64,000 bases of DNA from G038396625 sp038396625. Lineage in GTDB: Bacteria > Bacillota > Clostridia > Peptostreptococcales > Thermotaleaceae. Shown piece after piece: positions 34,890-44,884 of the stretch (the stretch's first letter is position 1; every line of letters begins with the position of its first letter). The stretch is taken from contig CP121688.1 of the NCBI GenBank assembly GCA_038396625.1, forward strand, positions 744,001-808,000. Reading direction: 5' to 3'. A program made the translations under genes and the position numbers. The notes under the pieces are model-generated. The model did no database searches. It saw only the letters and a program-made list of their open reading frames with translations, and was not told the origin of the DNA.

Positions 34890-36035
34890 ATGTTATTGTT
34901 GAAAAATGGCAAGATTTTTACCATGGAAAATGAAAAAGTTTATTATGGGGACATTCTCATAGATAAGGGGAGAATTGTTCAAATGGAGTCTAATATTTAT
35001 ATATCTGATGTGGAAGTCATCGATTTACATCATCAAATTGTGCTTCCAGGATTGGTAGATGGTAGTACCCACTTAGGCTTGATTGAAGCAGGGAAAAAAT
35101 TTGAAGGTGATGATACAAACGAAAAATATGATTTATTTACCCCACACCTCAATACAAGGGATGGAATTTATCCTTGGGATGAATGTTTTGCCCAGGCAAT
35201 AAAAGGGGGTATTACTACGGTAGTGGTGAGTTCGGGGAACATGAATGTAGTGGGAAGTCAAAGCTGTGCCGTAAAAACAAAAAGTGCTGCTATGGAAAAA
35301 ATGATGCTAGCATCCTGTGTAGATATACAAGTTACCTTAGGAGATGCACCGAAAAAGTGGAACCAAAACAAGCAGGAAAGTCCTTTGTCTCGTATGGGAA
35401 TTGCTCACCTGCTTAGAAAAGTACTGTTAGATGCTAAAAAATATTCAGCAAAAAAGGAAAAGAGAGATGTGGATTTTGAAAGCTATGATCCAAAATATGA
35501 AGCAATACAGAGGGTCATTACAAAACAGTGTCCTTTGAAAATAACAGCCCATAAAGCACAGGATATCCTTACTGCAATTCAAATAGGAAAGGAATTTGGC
35601 ATATCTGTAATGATCGATTATGGTACAGAGAGTTATATGGTTTTAGAAGAACTGCAGCAAGCAAATGCACCTGTGTTTTTAGGGTCCTGCTTAACGGATC
35701 AATCCAGCCCAGAATTACAAAATAGACGAATAGATAGTGGTAAAGTACTATCATCCGCAGGAATTTGTACCTGCATTACAACCCATCATCCTGATGTGTC
35801 TGTGGATCTTTTACTACTTTCTGCTGCCGCCATGGTTAAAGAAGGAATGTCCTATGGCGAGGCCCTAAAGGCGATTACCATACATCCTGCAAAAGCTTTG
35901 GGGCTAGATCATCGAATCGGAAGCATAAAGGAAGGAAAAGATGCAGATCTTGTTGTATTGGATGGTGACCCATTTAAAAGCATGTCTAGAGTGATGATGA
36001 CTGTTCTTAACGGTGAAATTGTATACCAACGTTAG
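34890..36035 (+). CDS. Amidohydrolase-fold paralogue with degenerate metal site
   Basis: This 381-residue protein is colinear with the preceding gene product and retains the fold markers (GITTVVVSSGNMNVVG, ITIHPAKALGLDHRIGSIKE), but ligand positions have changed: H62 to S59 (DGSTHLG), H217 to T219 (ITAHKAQDI), H242 to Y244 (IDYGTESY) and D297 to H299 (TTHHP). Only the second His of HxH is kept. It is probably not a normal metallohydrolase; it may be a structural or regulatory partner of the first copy, or have other chemistry. The reading frame is intact with a good SD, arguing against simple decay. Its stop overlaps the convergent PucR-type gene by 4 nt. Confidence 0.85.
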   Translation: MLLLKNGKIFTMENEKVYYGDILIDKGRIVQMESNIYISDVEVIDLHHQIVLPGLVDGSTHLGLIEAGKKFEGDDTNEKYDLFTPHLNTRDGIYPWDECFAQAIKGGITTVVVSSGNMNVVGSQSCAVKTKSAAMEKMMLASCVDIQVTLGDAPKKWNQNKQESPLSRMGIAHLLRKVLLDAKKYSAKKEKRDVDFESYDPKYEAIQRVITKQCPLKITAHKAQDILTAIQIGKEFGISVMIDYGTESYMVLEELQQANAPVFLGSCLTDQSSPELQNRRIDSGKVLSSAGICTCITTHHPDVSVDLLLLSAAAMVKEGMSYGEALKAITIHPAKALGLDHRIGSIKEGKDADLVVLDGDPFKSMSRVMMTVLNGEIVYQR

Positions 36036-37678
36036 TCCTGTTCTATAGGTTTTCTTAATATGCGATGGATATGGTCTAATTTTAGGCCCAGTTGAAGCAA
36101 TAACTTGGTTTCAGAACTTTTGATAGATAGGCCAATAATTTTTTCGATTTTTTTCATGCGCTGATACAATGTATTTCGATGAATATACAAATTCTCATAG
36201 GTTTCTTTGACATTGAAATCACAATTGATTAACTCGCTTAAAGTTTCATACAGTGAATCTTGTTTTTCTATGTCATGAATGGTTATTTTTTGAACGGTAT
36301 TTACATAAAGTCTCTGAAGAATTGGATTATCCATCTGTTGATAAAGAAAATGATAAATCAATAAATCATCATAGCAAAATACTTTTTTTGTAACAGAGAA
36401 AAGCATTTTTCCTATGGTCAAACTGAATAACGCATCTTCATAAGCATATTTAAGCCGGTAGACGTCAGCATATGCACGACTAACCCCAATACGAAAGCTG
36501 TACTCTGGACATTGTAATTCTAGATCATTTAATAACATATCAAATTTACTGAGTACTTTTTCATTAGGTTCATCGTCCTTCACATGAATCGAGACAATTT
36601 GTGATTTTTCAACCAAGAAAATATTCCTACAAAAAATTTGTTCTACCACATTTTTTGCTTTGTATAAAATAGCATGGGGAATTTGAGTTTCCCTCCTATA
36701 ATCTTTGGTATGCAAAGGCTCAATCTGTAAGATCCAAACATAGCGGTTCAAATAATATTCGAAATGAAAATAGGCAGTTTCTCGTTTGAGGGTATTTTCA
36801 TCGGTGAAAAGTCCGTATAAAATACTTTGTAAATATTCTTCAATTGGTTTTCGATAAGTCAACTCGTTTTTAGACTTATCTATCATGCATAGTATAAAAT
36901 TAGGAAGTATTTCAGCGATAAAATAAGTATTTAGTTCTCCCCACAAAGGATGAGACTTCTCAATACACAAATATCCAAGGATATTCTTATGGGATTTTAA
37001 TGGAAAACAATAATAGTTTCGGGCATTAAAGTCAATCACCATGGGTTCAAAGAATTGGGATTCATCTGTATGCCATGTCGATAATTCTTGAGACCACTTT
37101 TTTAAGGGCAAATCGTGTAAAAGTTTACTTTGCATGGGATTGTCATGACATAATAAATTAAACTGCTTGGATAACAGATAGATTTCACGATATAAAAAAA
37201 AGCTGAGTAAATAAGTTAAATTTTTTTCACTAAGCTGATGAATGCTCATTAAGCATATGATATTGTTTTTAAGCTGCTGCTGAAAGAAAGGCAATAAGTG
37301 GTCTTGATGTATAATAGAAGAAAGAATTTCTAACCAAATTACTTCAAAATCATGCTCTTTTTGTAGTTGAAATAACAATAGATTATTTTGATGACACAAT
37401 GTAATGGTTTCAGCGTTCATTAGCTTAAAATCATCGTCACAAATAATACAGCAGCCAAGTACTTTTTTTGAAATAAGATTTTTTAAAATATTTAATAAAT
37501 CTTCATGAGATAATAAATCTGGTGAAATAAATACTAGATCATTATTTTGTACCCAGAAAAGATTTCCAGGGAAAGTAACAATAGAAATACATTCAAATTC
37601 CTTGGAAAGAATAGAATCATCATCAAAGTTAGAAATTAATGTAATATGATTTCTTTTTAAAAAATTTGCTAATTTCAT
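36032..37678 (-). CDS. PucR/CdaR-type transcriptional regulator
   Basis: The 548-residue protein has a PucR-like N-terminal sensor region (about 1-125), a GAF-like middle region and the C-terminal PucR helix-turn-helix (NVKETYENLYIHRNTLYQRMKKIEKI). PucR-type proteins respond to a catabolite and activate nearby degradation genes. It is convergent with, and just behind, the uptake/hydrolase operon, so control of that operon is likely (inference). ATG 37678 is preferred over ATG 37693, since the ribosome site AAGGTGAT lies between the two. Confidence 0.85.
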   Translation of the reverse strand: MKLANFLKRNHITLISNFDDDSILSKEFECISIVTFPGNLFWVQNNDLVFISPDLLSHEDLLNILKNLISKKVLGCCIICDDDFKLMNAETITLCHQNNLLLFQLQKEHDFEVIWLEILSSIIHQDHLLPFFQQQLKNNIICLMSIHQLSEKNLTYLLSFFLYREIYLLSKQFNLLCHDNPMQSKLLHDLPLKKWSQELSTWHTDESQFFEPMVIDFNARNYYCFPLKSHKNILGYLCIEKSHPLWGELNTYFIAEILPNFILCMIDKSKNELTYRKPIEEYLQSILYGLFTDENTLKRETAYFHFEYYLNRYVWILQIEPLHTKDYRRETQIPHAILYKAKNVVEQIFCRNIFLVEKSQIVSIHVKDDEPNEKVLSKFDMLLNDLELQCPEYSFRIGVSRAYADVYRLKYAYEDALFSLTIGKMLFSVTKKVFCYDDLLIYHFLYQQMDNPILQRLYVNTVQKITIHDIEKQDSLYETLSELINCDFNVKETYENLYIHRNTLYQRMKKIEKIIGLSIKSSETKLLLQLGLKLDHIHRILRKPIEQD

Positions 37679-37850
37679 GAATATCACCTTCATCGATCAA
37701 TCTTTATGCAAAACATATCCTAAGTTTCTAACGGTATATGTAGAAAATTTAAAAAATTTATATTATATAAGTTTAAAATGAATTGAAGCAAATTGCAATA
37801 GCAAATTACTGGGCGCTAAAAAATATGGGGTGGGGCAGGTGAAAAGAATT

Positions 37851-38531
37851 ATGGATAGAAAATTTAAAATCGGTGCTATTACCATTGGCCAATCTCCACG
37901 GGTAGACATTATGGAGGATGTTCAGCAATTATTAGGAGGAGAATTCGAAATTATTGAGAGAGGTGCCTTAGACAATTTTAATTATGAAACTGTACAAAGT
38001 ACCTTTTATCCCAGTAAAGGAGATACGGTACTAGTTAGTAGGATGCGAGACGGTAAACAAGTGAAATTAGGAGAAGAAAAGATTATACCTTTATTGCAGG
38101 AAAACATATACTACTTGGAAAAGCAAGGATGTCAAATAATTTTAATGATGTGCACAGGCAAATTTCCAAAGTTTCAGCATGAAGCTTTATTAATCCTCCC
38201 TCAAGAACTACTTCACATGATTGCCCAAAAACTTAGTGGAAGTGAAAGAATTGGTGTCATTGTTCCTGATAGAGATCAAATAGAAGCTATTAGAGAAAGA
38301 TGGAACCAGTATGGTGTGGAAGTAGAAATGGCAGTGGCATCCCCTTACCAAAAAGGAGATCATATGATAAAAGCAGCAGAAAATTTTCGAAATAAAGATG
38401 TTGAATTAATCTTTATGGATTGCATGGGATATTCTGTAAAAACGAAAAGAGAAGTTCGAAGAATTTCGGGAAAGCCAGTTTTGCTGCCAAGAACGCTGGC
38501 AGCAAGAGTGATACAGGAGTTATTAGATTGA
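37851..38531 (+). CDS. AroM family protein
   Basis: The 226-residue protein begins KIGAITIGQSPRVDIMEDV, the hallmark of AroM, and contains the later LMMCTGKFP and FMDCMGYS motifs with cysteines placed as in the Asp/Glu-racemase-like fold (one in each half). AroM of E. coli has no assigned reaction. AroM and DUF1177 proteins co-occur with peptide importers, so this belongs with the locus at 24.5-36 kb although it lies beyond the regulator. ATG 37851 fits AGGTGA at 8 nt; GTG codons at 37830 and 37839 are alternatives. Confidence 0.85.
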   Translation: MDRKFKIGAITIGQSPRVDIMEDVQQLLGGEFEIIERGALDNFNYETVQSTFYPSKGDTVLVSRMRDGKQVKLGEEKIIPLLQENIYYLEKQGCQIILMMCTGKFPKFQHEALLILPQELLHMIAQKLSGSERIGVIVPDRDQIEAIRERWNQYGVEVEMAVASPYQKGDHMIKAAENFRNKDVELIFMDCMGYSVKTKREVRRISGKPVLLPRTLAARVIQELLD

Positions 38532-38540
38532 TTTATCCTA

Positions 38541-38579
38541 AAAACCTTTCTATTTTATGTAGAAAGGTTTTTATCTTTT
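38541..38579 (+). terminator. Terminator of the AroM-family gene
   Basis: A perfect 13-bp stem AAAAACCTTTCTA / TAGAAAGGTTTTT with a 7-nt loop is followed by ATCTTTT. Confidence 0.9.
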
Positions 38580-38664
38580 CACCCTAGTGTATTTTAAAAG
38601 AAAAATATATTATGTCCTAATATCGCAAGATTTTTTAATACTATGAATTTTAAAAGACCAAATA

Positions 38665-38693
38665 TTTGCTTGTCGATAAAAGTAAGATATAAT
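38665..38693 (+). promoter_or_regulatory. Promoter of the BTAD regulator pair
   Basis: TTTGCT (38665-38670) and TATAAT (38688-38693) are separated by 17 nt, 40 bp before the start codon. The -10 is perfect and the -35 is weak. Confidence 0.5.
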
Positions 38694-38733
38694 AGGTATA
38701 AGTAAGGAAATATCGGAACAAAGGGTGAAGCGA

Positions 38734-41700
38734 ATGGATGTTGTACGTGTAAAATTATTTGGTACGCCAGTAGTTTTAAAAAACCAAGAGACGATTGTTT
38801 TTCCATTAAAAAAAGCAGAAGCTTTGTTTTATTACTTATTGGTCAACGGACAAGCAAGCCGTGATACCTTGGTCAATCTTTTGTGGGGAGAAATTGGGGA
38901 AAAGACAGCCAAGAAAAATTTGAGAAATGCAATGTATAAAATAAGAAAGATGTTAGATATGGATATTATTATATCCCCTAAAAAATCTATTGTTATGCTG
39001 AATCCCGATATACAGATTGATACAGATTTGAATACTTTCTTAAAGGATGAAGAACAGGGAGTACATCACTATACGGGGGAATTTCTTAAAGGATTCCATG
39101 TAAAGGATGCCCATAGTTTTGAAGAATGGATGATGCAGTATCGAGAACAATATAAGGATTTATATATTCATAGACTTTACGAAAAAATTGATAAAGCTTT
39201 AAAGACAAAAAAGTATAAAAATGTACAAGATTACGGGAAATTAATTATTGCAGAAGATCCTTTTGATGAAAGGGCTTATCGTGTGCTTATGCAGGTATAT
39301 GCTGAGGAAGGAGCCTTTAATAAATCTATTGATTTATATAATAAGTTATCAGAAATCTTGGAACAGGAATTAGGGATTGCACCAGATGCAGAAACCAAAG
39401 GCCTTTTGAATGAAATTTTAGAAAGCAGAACTGCCAAGGAAACAGATCGACGAAAAAATAAACAGGATTTCTTTTATGGAAGGCGTCGAGAATTACAAGT
39501 TTTTAATGATATTTATAAAGATTTTATTAAAAATCAAGATGTTAAGTCTTTGATGATTGTGGGAGAGGCCGGTATTGGGAAAACCAAACTGAAAGATAAG
39601 TTTCTACACAATATAGACGAAAAAGAAATTACTTTGTTACATGCCAATTGCTATCAAGCAGAGGAAGAGTATTTATTAAAACCATGGAATGATATATTTG
39701 CTAAGCTGTCAGATATTCTTGTAGAAGAAAAAATAGAAATCCCCTTATTATGGAAAAATATTATTACCCATCTTTTTCCAATTTTTGCAGTAGAGAACAA
39801 TAATATTGTAAGCATCAATCCTGTAGAAAAAATTGATTCTTTGAAATACCAAGCTGCAGAGGAAACCATTATTGGTTTGTTTAACAAAGTGTGTGAAAAG
39901 CGAAAAATTATATTGGTTTTTGAGGACCTACAATGGATGGATCATAGGAGTTTATCATTGTTAAGTAGTATTTTACTCCATCAGGAGAATAAAGATAGGA
40001 TGATGATAGGTACCTGTAGAAGTGGCTATGGGGAAAAAATAGATACCTTCATGACTTCCATGGTGAAATACAATAAGCTTGAGAAAATAATCATCCCAAG
40101 ATTTACCTTAGAAGAAGTGGAGGATTTTGTAGAAAAGGCCTTGCCAAATTATCAATGGACAATGCATTTAAAACAACAAATCTATGAAGAAACAGCGGGA
40201 AATACTTTCTTTCTTGTAGAGCTTTTAAATAATATGAAAGAAAAAGGAAATATGACGGATATGTCTCCTAAAATGCAAGATATTATTAAAAGCAGATTTA
40301 TCGATATATCTGATGAAGGAAAAAAGCTACTGAATATTGCTTCCATGTTTTTTGATAAAGTACCCTTAGAAATGTTAAAGACCCTAAGACAGAAAGAGGC
40401 ATTAGAAATGATGGATGCCCTTGAGGAATTGGAAAGAAAGGGAATTTTAAATGAAACGGGAAGTGGAGAAGATATCAGCTTTGTTTTTACCCACCAAAAG
40501 CTTAGGGAATTTGTGTACCTGCAGCAATCTAATACAAGACGAAAAATATTGCATAATAAAATCGGGACTATTTTTGAACAAAGCCTTTATAATGATAAAC
40601 GCGATCGATTTCTTTATCCCAAATTAATCTATCACTTTACCAATGGGGGCAATGAATTAATGGCCCTTAAGTATCGAATGAAAAATCTAGATGTGTATTT
40701 AAATTTTACCCATGAGCTTTTTCCAATATTAAGCGATGGAAATATTGAGGGAGAACACTATAGTTATTTAGATCAAGAGGAAGTCATCAGACAGCTGGAA
40801 GAAATGGAAAAGCTTTTAGAAGGGCAAATGGATCGAAAACAAGATGAGAAGGAATTAATGCATTTAAGAATTCGATTTCTGCATATGAAGGGACGCTATT
40901 TTATTCGAGAAGGAGAATATGAAAAGGGAATCGCCTTTATTGAAAATATGATTGAAGAAGCATTACGTATAGAGGATCCTGATTATGCCTTAAAAGGATA
41001 TAGACAGATGATTTACTATGGTATACAGACCCATAATATTCCATTTATGCAAGAATATTTGGAGCATGGGCTGAAATTGGCGAAAGCCTGTGGATACCAA
41101 AAAGAAACGGGTATTTTCTTGAGATTAGAAGGGCTTCATAAAATTATGATGGGAGAATTCAAAGAAGCAGAAGAAATTTTAAAACAATCCATCGCCATAT
41201 TCCAAGTGGTAAATCAATATGAAGATAAATATACATTGAATTTAGCTGCGAGTTATAACTACATTGGAGAAATTCGTCGGTATAATATGAAGTTTGCCAG
41301 TGCACTAGCATATTATGATAGGGCAATGCAGCTTTGCAAAGAGAAGAAAGTACTAAGGGGATTGACCATATTTAATACCAATGCAGGACAAGCTGCCCTA
41401 GATATGGGGGATCATCATAGAGCCAAGACCTACCTGAAAACAGCTATTGATTTATATAATCAAGTGAATACATTATGGGGAAGGTCTACGGCAGAAGGAT
41501 ATATGGCTTTATTACACATTAAAGATGGAGAATATAAAGAAGCTTTAGATTGTCTTTTACGGGCACAGGAATATGCTGAAAAATTAAAAAGTCCCTATGA
41601 ATTAGGCCTATTGTACCGTGTGAAGGCAGAAATAAAGGGAAATATGCGACATAATCAAAGCCTGGAGAAAATATTTTCTAAATATTTACCCCTAGATTTG

Positions 41701-41808
41701 GGAGAATACTGTGATCGAGGAATTGCATTATTAAAAGAGGTGCATGAATCCTATGAAATAGAAATATTAAAAGTATTGAAAAAAAGTGGAGAGCGGTTCT
41801 ATGAATAA
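38734..41808 (+). CDS. Large BTAD/AAA/TPR transcriptional regulator, first copy
   Basis: The 1024-residue protein has, in order: an OmpR-like winged helix (about 1-90, VRVKLFGTPVVL...ASRDTLVNLLWGE), a bacterial transcriptional activation domain (about 95-240, ending in AEEGAFNKSIDLYNKLSEIL), an AAA/STAND ATPase (Walker A GEAGIGKT at 277-284; Walker B-like ILVFEDLQWMD), and a C-terminal TPR-rich half (about 650-1010). STAND activators of this kind multimerise on ligand binding. ATG 38734 lies behind AAGGGTGA; GTG 38725 overlaps that site. A close paralogue overlaps its end by 8 nt. Confidence 0.88.
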   Translation: MDVVRVKLFGTPVVLKNQETIVFPLKKAEALFYYLLVNGQASRDTLVNLLWGEIGEKTAKKNLRNAMYKIRKMLDMDIIISPKKSIVMLNPDIQIDTDLNTFLKDEEQGVHHYTGEFLKGFHVKDAHSFEEWMMQYREQYKDLYIHRLYEKIDKALKTKKYKNVQDYGKLIIAEDPFDERAYRVLMQVYAEEGAFNKSIDLYNKLSEILEQELGIAPDAETKGLLNEILESRTAKETDRRKNKQDFFYGRRRELQVFNDIYKDFIKNQDVKSLMIVGEAGIGKTKLKDKFLHNIDEKEITLLHANCYQAEEEYLLKPWNDIFAKLSDILVEEKIEIPLLWKNIITHLFPIFAVENNNIVSINPVEKIDSLKYQAAEETIIGLFNKVCEKRKIILVFEDLQWMDHRSLSLLSSILLHQENKDRMMIGTCRSGYGEKIDTFMTSMVKYNKLEKIIIPRFTLEEVEDFVEKALPNYQWTMHLKQQIYEETAGNTFFLVELLNNMKEKGNMTDMSPKMQDIIKSRFIDISDEGKKLLNIASMFFDKVPLEMLKTLRQKEALEMMDALEELERKGILNETGSGEDISFVFTHQKLREFVYLQQSNTRRKILHNKIGTIFEQSLYNDKRDRFLYPKLIYHFTNGGNELMALKYRMKNLDVYLNFTHELFPILSDGNIEGEHYSYLDQEEVIRQLEEMEKLLEGQMDRKQDEKELMHLRIRFLHMKGRYFIREGEYEKGIAFIENMIEEALRIEDPDYALKGYRQMIYYGIQTHNIPFMQEYLEHGLKLAKACGYQKETGIFLRLEGLHKIMMGEFKEAEEILKQSIAIFQVVNQYEDKYTLNLAASYNYIGEIRRYNMKFASALAYYDRAMQLCKEKKVLRGLTIFNTNAGQAALDMGDHHRAKTYLKTAIDLYNQVNTLWGRSTAEGYMALLHIKDGEYKEALDCLLRAQEYAEKLKSPYELGLLYRVKAEIKGNMRHNQSLEKIFSKYLPLDLGEYCDRGIALLKEVHESYEIEILKVLKKSGERFYE

Positions 41809-44800
41809 GATTACTGCAAGGTTATTAGGGACACCTGAAGTTTTTTACAATGGACATAGAATCAAATTTCCTTTTAGAAAAGCAGAAGCACTTTTTTATT
41901 ATCTACTAGTAGAAAAACAAGCCTCGAGAGATATATTGGTCAACTTTTTTTGGCCAGAGCTACAGGAGAATACGGCCAAAAAGAATTTGCGCAATGCAGT
42001 ATATATGATTCGAAAAGTTTTTGAAGCAGATGTGATTGTTTCTCCCCAAAGAGCTATGCTTATGCTAAGCGAAGACATAAGTTGGAAAATTGATGTAGAC
42101 CAATTTCTTCAAAATCAAGAGTCCACTGGTATAGCGCTTTATCAAGGAGAATTTCTTCAAGGGCTTTTGGTAAAGGATGCAGAGAATTTTGAGCATTGGA
42201 TGTTTCGTGAAAGGGATGCATATAGGGATAGCTATATGCATAAACTGCATAAATTACTTAAAAAGTATATAAGCAGCAAAAGATTTATGGAGGCAGAGGA
42301 TTGTTGTAAGAAGTTGATTGCTGTAGATGAATTTAATGAAGAGCCATATAGAATATTAATGGAAGTTTATAGTTTACAGGGACAGTACAACAAAGGAATT
42401 GAGACATATAATAAGCTGGTGGAAGTGTTAGATAAAGAATTAGCTATTCGACCTGATCTTAAAACAAACGATGTCTTTGAGACATTGCTGAAAGAAAAAT
42501 CTATTCAGGAAAGCTTGGAAAAGGAAGAATCTCAATGTTTTTATTATGGAAGGAAAGAAGAAATAAAGTTTTTAAAGCAAAACCATTATGCTTTTCATAA
42601 ACAAGTAGATAGAAAATCTATTGTTGTCCTAGGGGAGGCTGGAATTGGGAAGAGTAGATTGGTAGAAGAGTTTTTCAAGTCTTCAAATTTAGAAGAGGTA
42701 TATGTCTTTAAAGCGTATTGTTATGAGGCAGAAGAAAATTATTTACTGAGACCTTGGAACGGTATTTTTTCAAAGCTCTCTAAGCTGTTGAAAGAGGAAA
42801 ATGTTCAGATTCCTCCTTTGTGGAAAAATATTGTTCGATGTATTTTCCCTGCTTTTTTCCCAGAGGATGGCAGTATGGATAAAAATCTTGTAGAAAATGT
42901 AGCTACTTTTAAATATCAAGTAGCCGAAAACGCTATTGTAAATATCCTTCTAAAAGTGGCTGAAGAAAAAAAGATCATTCTTTTCTTTGAAGACTTACAG
43001 TGGATTGACCAATTAAGCTTGTCTTTATTACAAACCATTTTATTAGAAAATCGAAATACTTCCTTGATGATGATTGCCACATGTAGAAGCAGCCATCAAC
43101 GGAAGATTGATCAATTCTTTGGGCAAATCAGCAGATATGATCTGATGAAAAAGATAGAATTAAAACGTTTGAGCAAAGAAGACACCCTAATATTTGCATC
43201 TAGATTATTGCCAGATTATGCATTTACAGAGGAATTAAAAAATGTTATGTACAACGAAACGGAAGGGAATACCTTTTTCTTATTAGAATTTTTAAATAAC
43301 CTAAAAGAAAATGGGACGATAGGCATGATTTCACCTAAAATGGAAGATATTTTAAAAAATAGGATTGCCAACGTATCTTCAGAAGGACAGAAAATCCTAA
43401 GTATTGCTTCTGTATTTTTTGATAAAGTTACCTTTGCAAGTTTACAGGGATTAAGTGGCAAGAAAGAATTGGAGCTACTGGACATTATTGATGAATTACA
43501 ACAGAAGGGTTTAATCAAAGAAGTTGTAGAAGAAAAGGGAATTGCCTTTGTTTTTACCCATCAGAAACTAAGAGAATATGTGTATCAAGAAATGTCTTTA
43601 TCTAGGAAAATGATTTTGCATCATCAAATTGCAAAATGCTTAGAAAAACAGATTAAGAATAAAAAAACAGATGTGCTCCTTTACTCAAAGCTAATTTATC
43701 ATTTTTCTAATGCAAATGATAGGCTAGGGGCATTAAAATATCAAATAAAAAGTTTAGGTGAGTATCTACAGTTTCGACATGAGCTTTTTCCTGTTGTAGG
43801 AAATGCTACGTTGAAAAAAGAAAAGATTTTACGTATGAGCGAACAAGAAGCCCTTAAACGATTAAATAAAATAAAGGACGAGATAGAAGTAATAAGAGAA
43901 GAAGAAGGAGAAAAAGAAGAACTAAGGATGCTTGAATTGTTATTTTTGTATATGCTTGGTAGATGTCATATTCGTCAAGGAGAATACGACTATGGGATAA
44001 TGCATATGCAAAAAGCAATTGAAGGAGCGAATGCAATAAATGATTTTTCTTTAGCATTAAAGAGTTATATTCAGATGATTTATTACTGTATGAATACACA
44101 AAATGCGAAAGATATGAAATGTTATTTAAAAAATGCTTTTGAAGTGGCAAATAAAATGAAGGACAAAGAAACAATCGGTATTCTTCTACGATTACAAGGC
44201 TACGCAAGGATTATGGAGGGAAATTATCAAGAAGGAGAAACAATTTTAAAAGAAGCGCTGGATGTTTTTAAAGTTTTTAATCATGAAGATAAATATGCAT
44301 CGAACATTGCAGCAGTATATCATTTTATGGGAGAGAGCAAAAGGCACAATTGTAAATTTGAGGAGGCAATTGCTTGTTATCATAAAGCGATCCATCTATG
44401 TGAGGAGAAAAAGATATGGGGTGGACTAGGAATCATCTATACCAATGCTGGACAAGCAGCTTTTGCTATGGAAAATTATGATGAAGCACAGCATTATTTT
44501 GATAAAGCATTAGGGATTTATGCCCAACTAGATTATTTGTGGGGAAGATCCATTGCAAAGGGATATAAGGCAATCTTATCTATAAAAGAAAAAAACTATT
44601 CAAGGGCATTCGCGTATTTAGAAGAGGCAAAAGCAGATGCAAAAAAATTAAAAAGCCCTTATGAAATAGGATTGATTTACAGTATAAAAGCCAGAATACG
44701 GACGGAAATGCTAAAGGATGATCAAGCAAACACCTATTTTAGGCAATACTTGCCAGAAGACGTAAAAGTATACTGCAATGAAGCAATTCATTTTCTGCAA

Positions 44801-44860
44801 GACTTAAAAGGCTGCTATGAAATTCAAGTATTAGAAACATTGAAAAATATACAAGAATAA
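41801..44860 (+). CDS. Large BTAD/AAA/TPR transcriptional regulator, second copy
   Basis: The 1019-residue protein is colinear with the preceding one throughout: winged helix (ITARLLGTPEVFYNG, ASRDILVNFFWPE), BTAD, AAA domain with Walker A GEAGIGKS starting at residue 278 and ILFFEDLQWID, then TPR repeats (AIACYHKAIHLCEEKK, TNAGQAAFAMENYDEAQHYF). The start ATG 41801 lies inside the last codons of the first copy, so translation is coupled. A tandem duplication is evident, with clear divergence between copies. The inducer and target genes are unknown. Confidence 0.88.
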   Translation: MNKITARLLGTPEVFYNGHRIKFPFRKAEALFYYLLVEKQASRDILVNFFWPELQENTAKKNLRNAVYMIRKVFEADVIVSPQRAMLMLSEDISWKIDVDQFLQNQESTGIALYQGEFLQGLLVKDAENFEHWMFRERDAYRDSYMHKLHKLLKKYISSKRFMEAEDCCKKLIAVDEFNEEPYRILMEVYSLQGQYNKGIETYNKLVEVLDKELAIRPDLKTNDVFETLLKEKSIQESLEKEESQCFYYGRKEEIKFLKQNHYAFHKQVDRKSIVVLGEAGIGKSRLVEEFFKSSNLEEVYVFKAYCYEAEENYLLRPWNGIFSKLSKLLKEENVQIPPLWKNIVRCIFPAFFPEDGSMDKNLVENVATFKYQVAENAIVNILLKVAEEKKIILFFEDLQWIDQLSLSLLQTILLENRNTSLMMIATCRSSHQRKIDQFFGQISRYDLMKKIELKRLSKEDTLIFASRLLPDYAFTEELKNVMYNETEGNTFFLLEFLNNLKENGTIGMISPKMEDILKNRIANVSSEGQKILSIASVFFDKVTFASLQGLSGKKELELLDIIDELQQKGLIKEVVEEKGIAFVFTHQKLREYVYQEMSLSRKMILHHQIAKCLEKQIKNKKTDVLLYSKLIYHFSNANDRLGALKYQIKSLGEYLQFRHELFPVVGNATLKKEKILRMSEQEALKRLNKIKDEIEVIREEEGEKEELRMLELLFLYMLGRCHIRQGEYDYGIMHMQKAIEGANAINDFSLALKSYIQMIYYCMNTQNAKDMKCYLKNAFEVANKMKDKETIGILLRLQGYARIMEGNYQEGETILKEALDVFKVFNHEDKYASNIAAVYHFMGESKRHNCKFEEAIACYHKAIHLCEEKKIWGGLGIIYTNAGQAAFAMENYDEAQHYFDKALGIYAQLDYLWGRSIAKGYKAILSIKEKNYSRAFAYLEEAKADAKKLKSPYEIGLIYSIKARIRTEMLKDDQANTYFRQYLPEDVKVYCNEAIHFLQDLKGCYEIQVLETLKNIQE

Positions 44861-44884
44861 AATGAATAATTTTAGGTGATGCTG

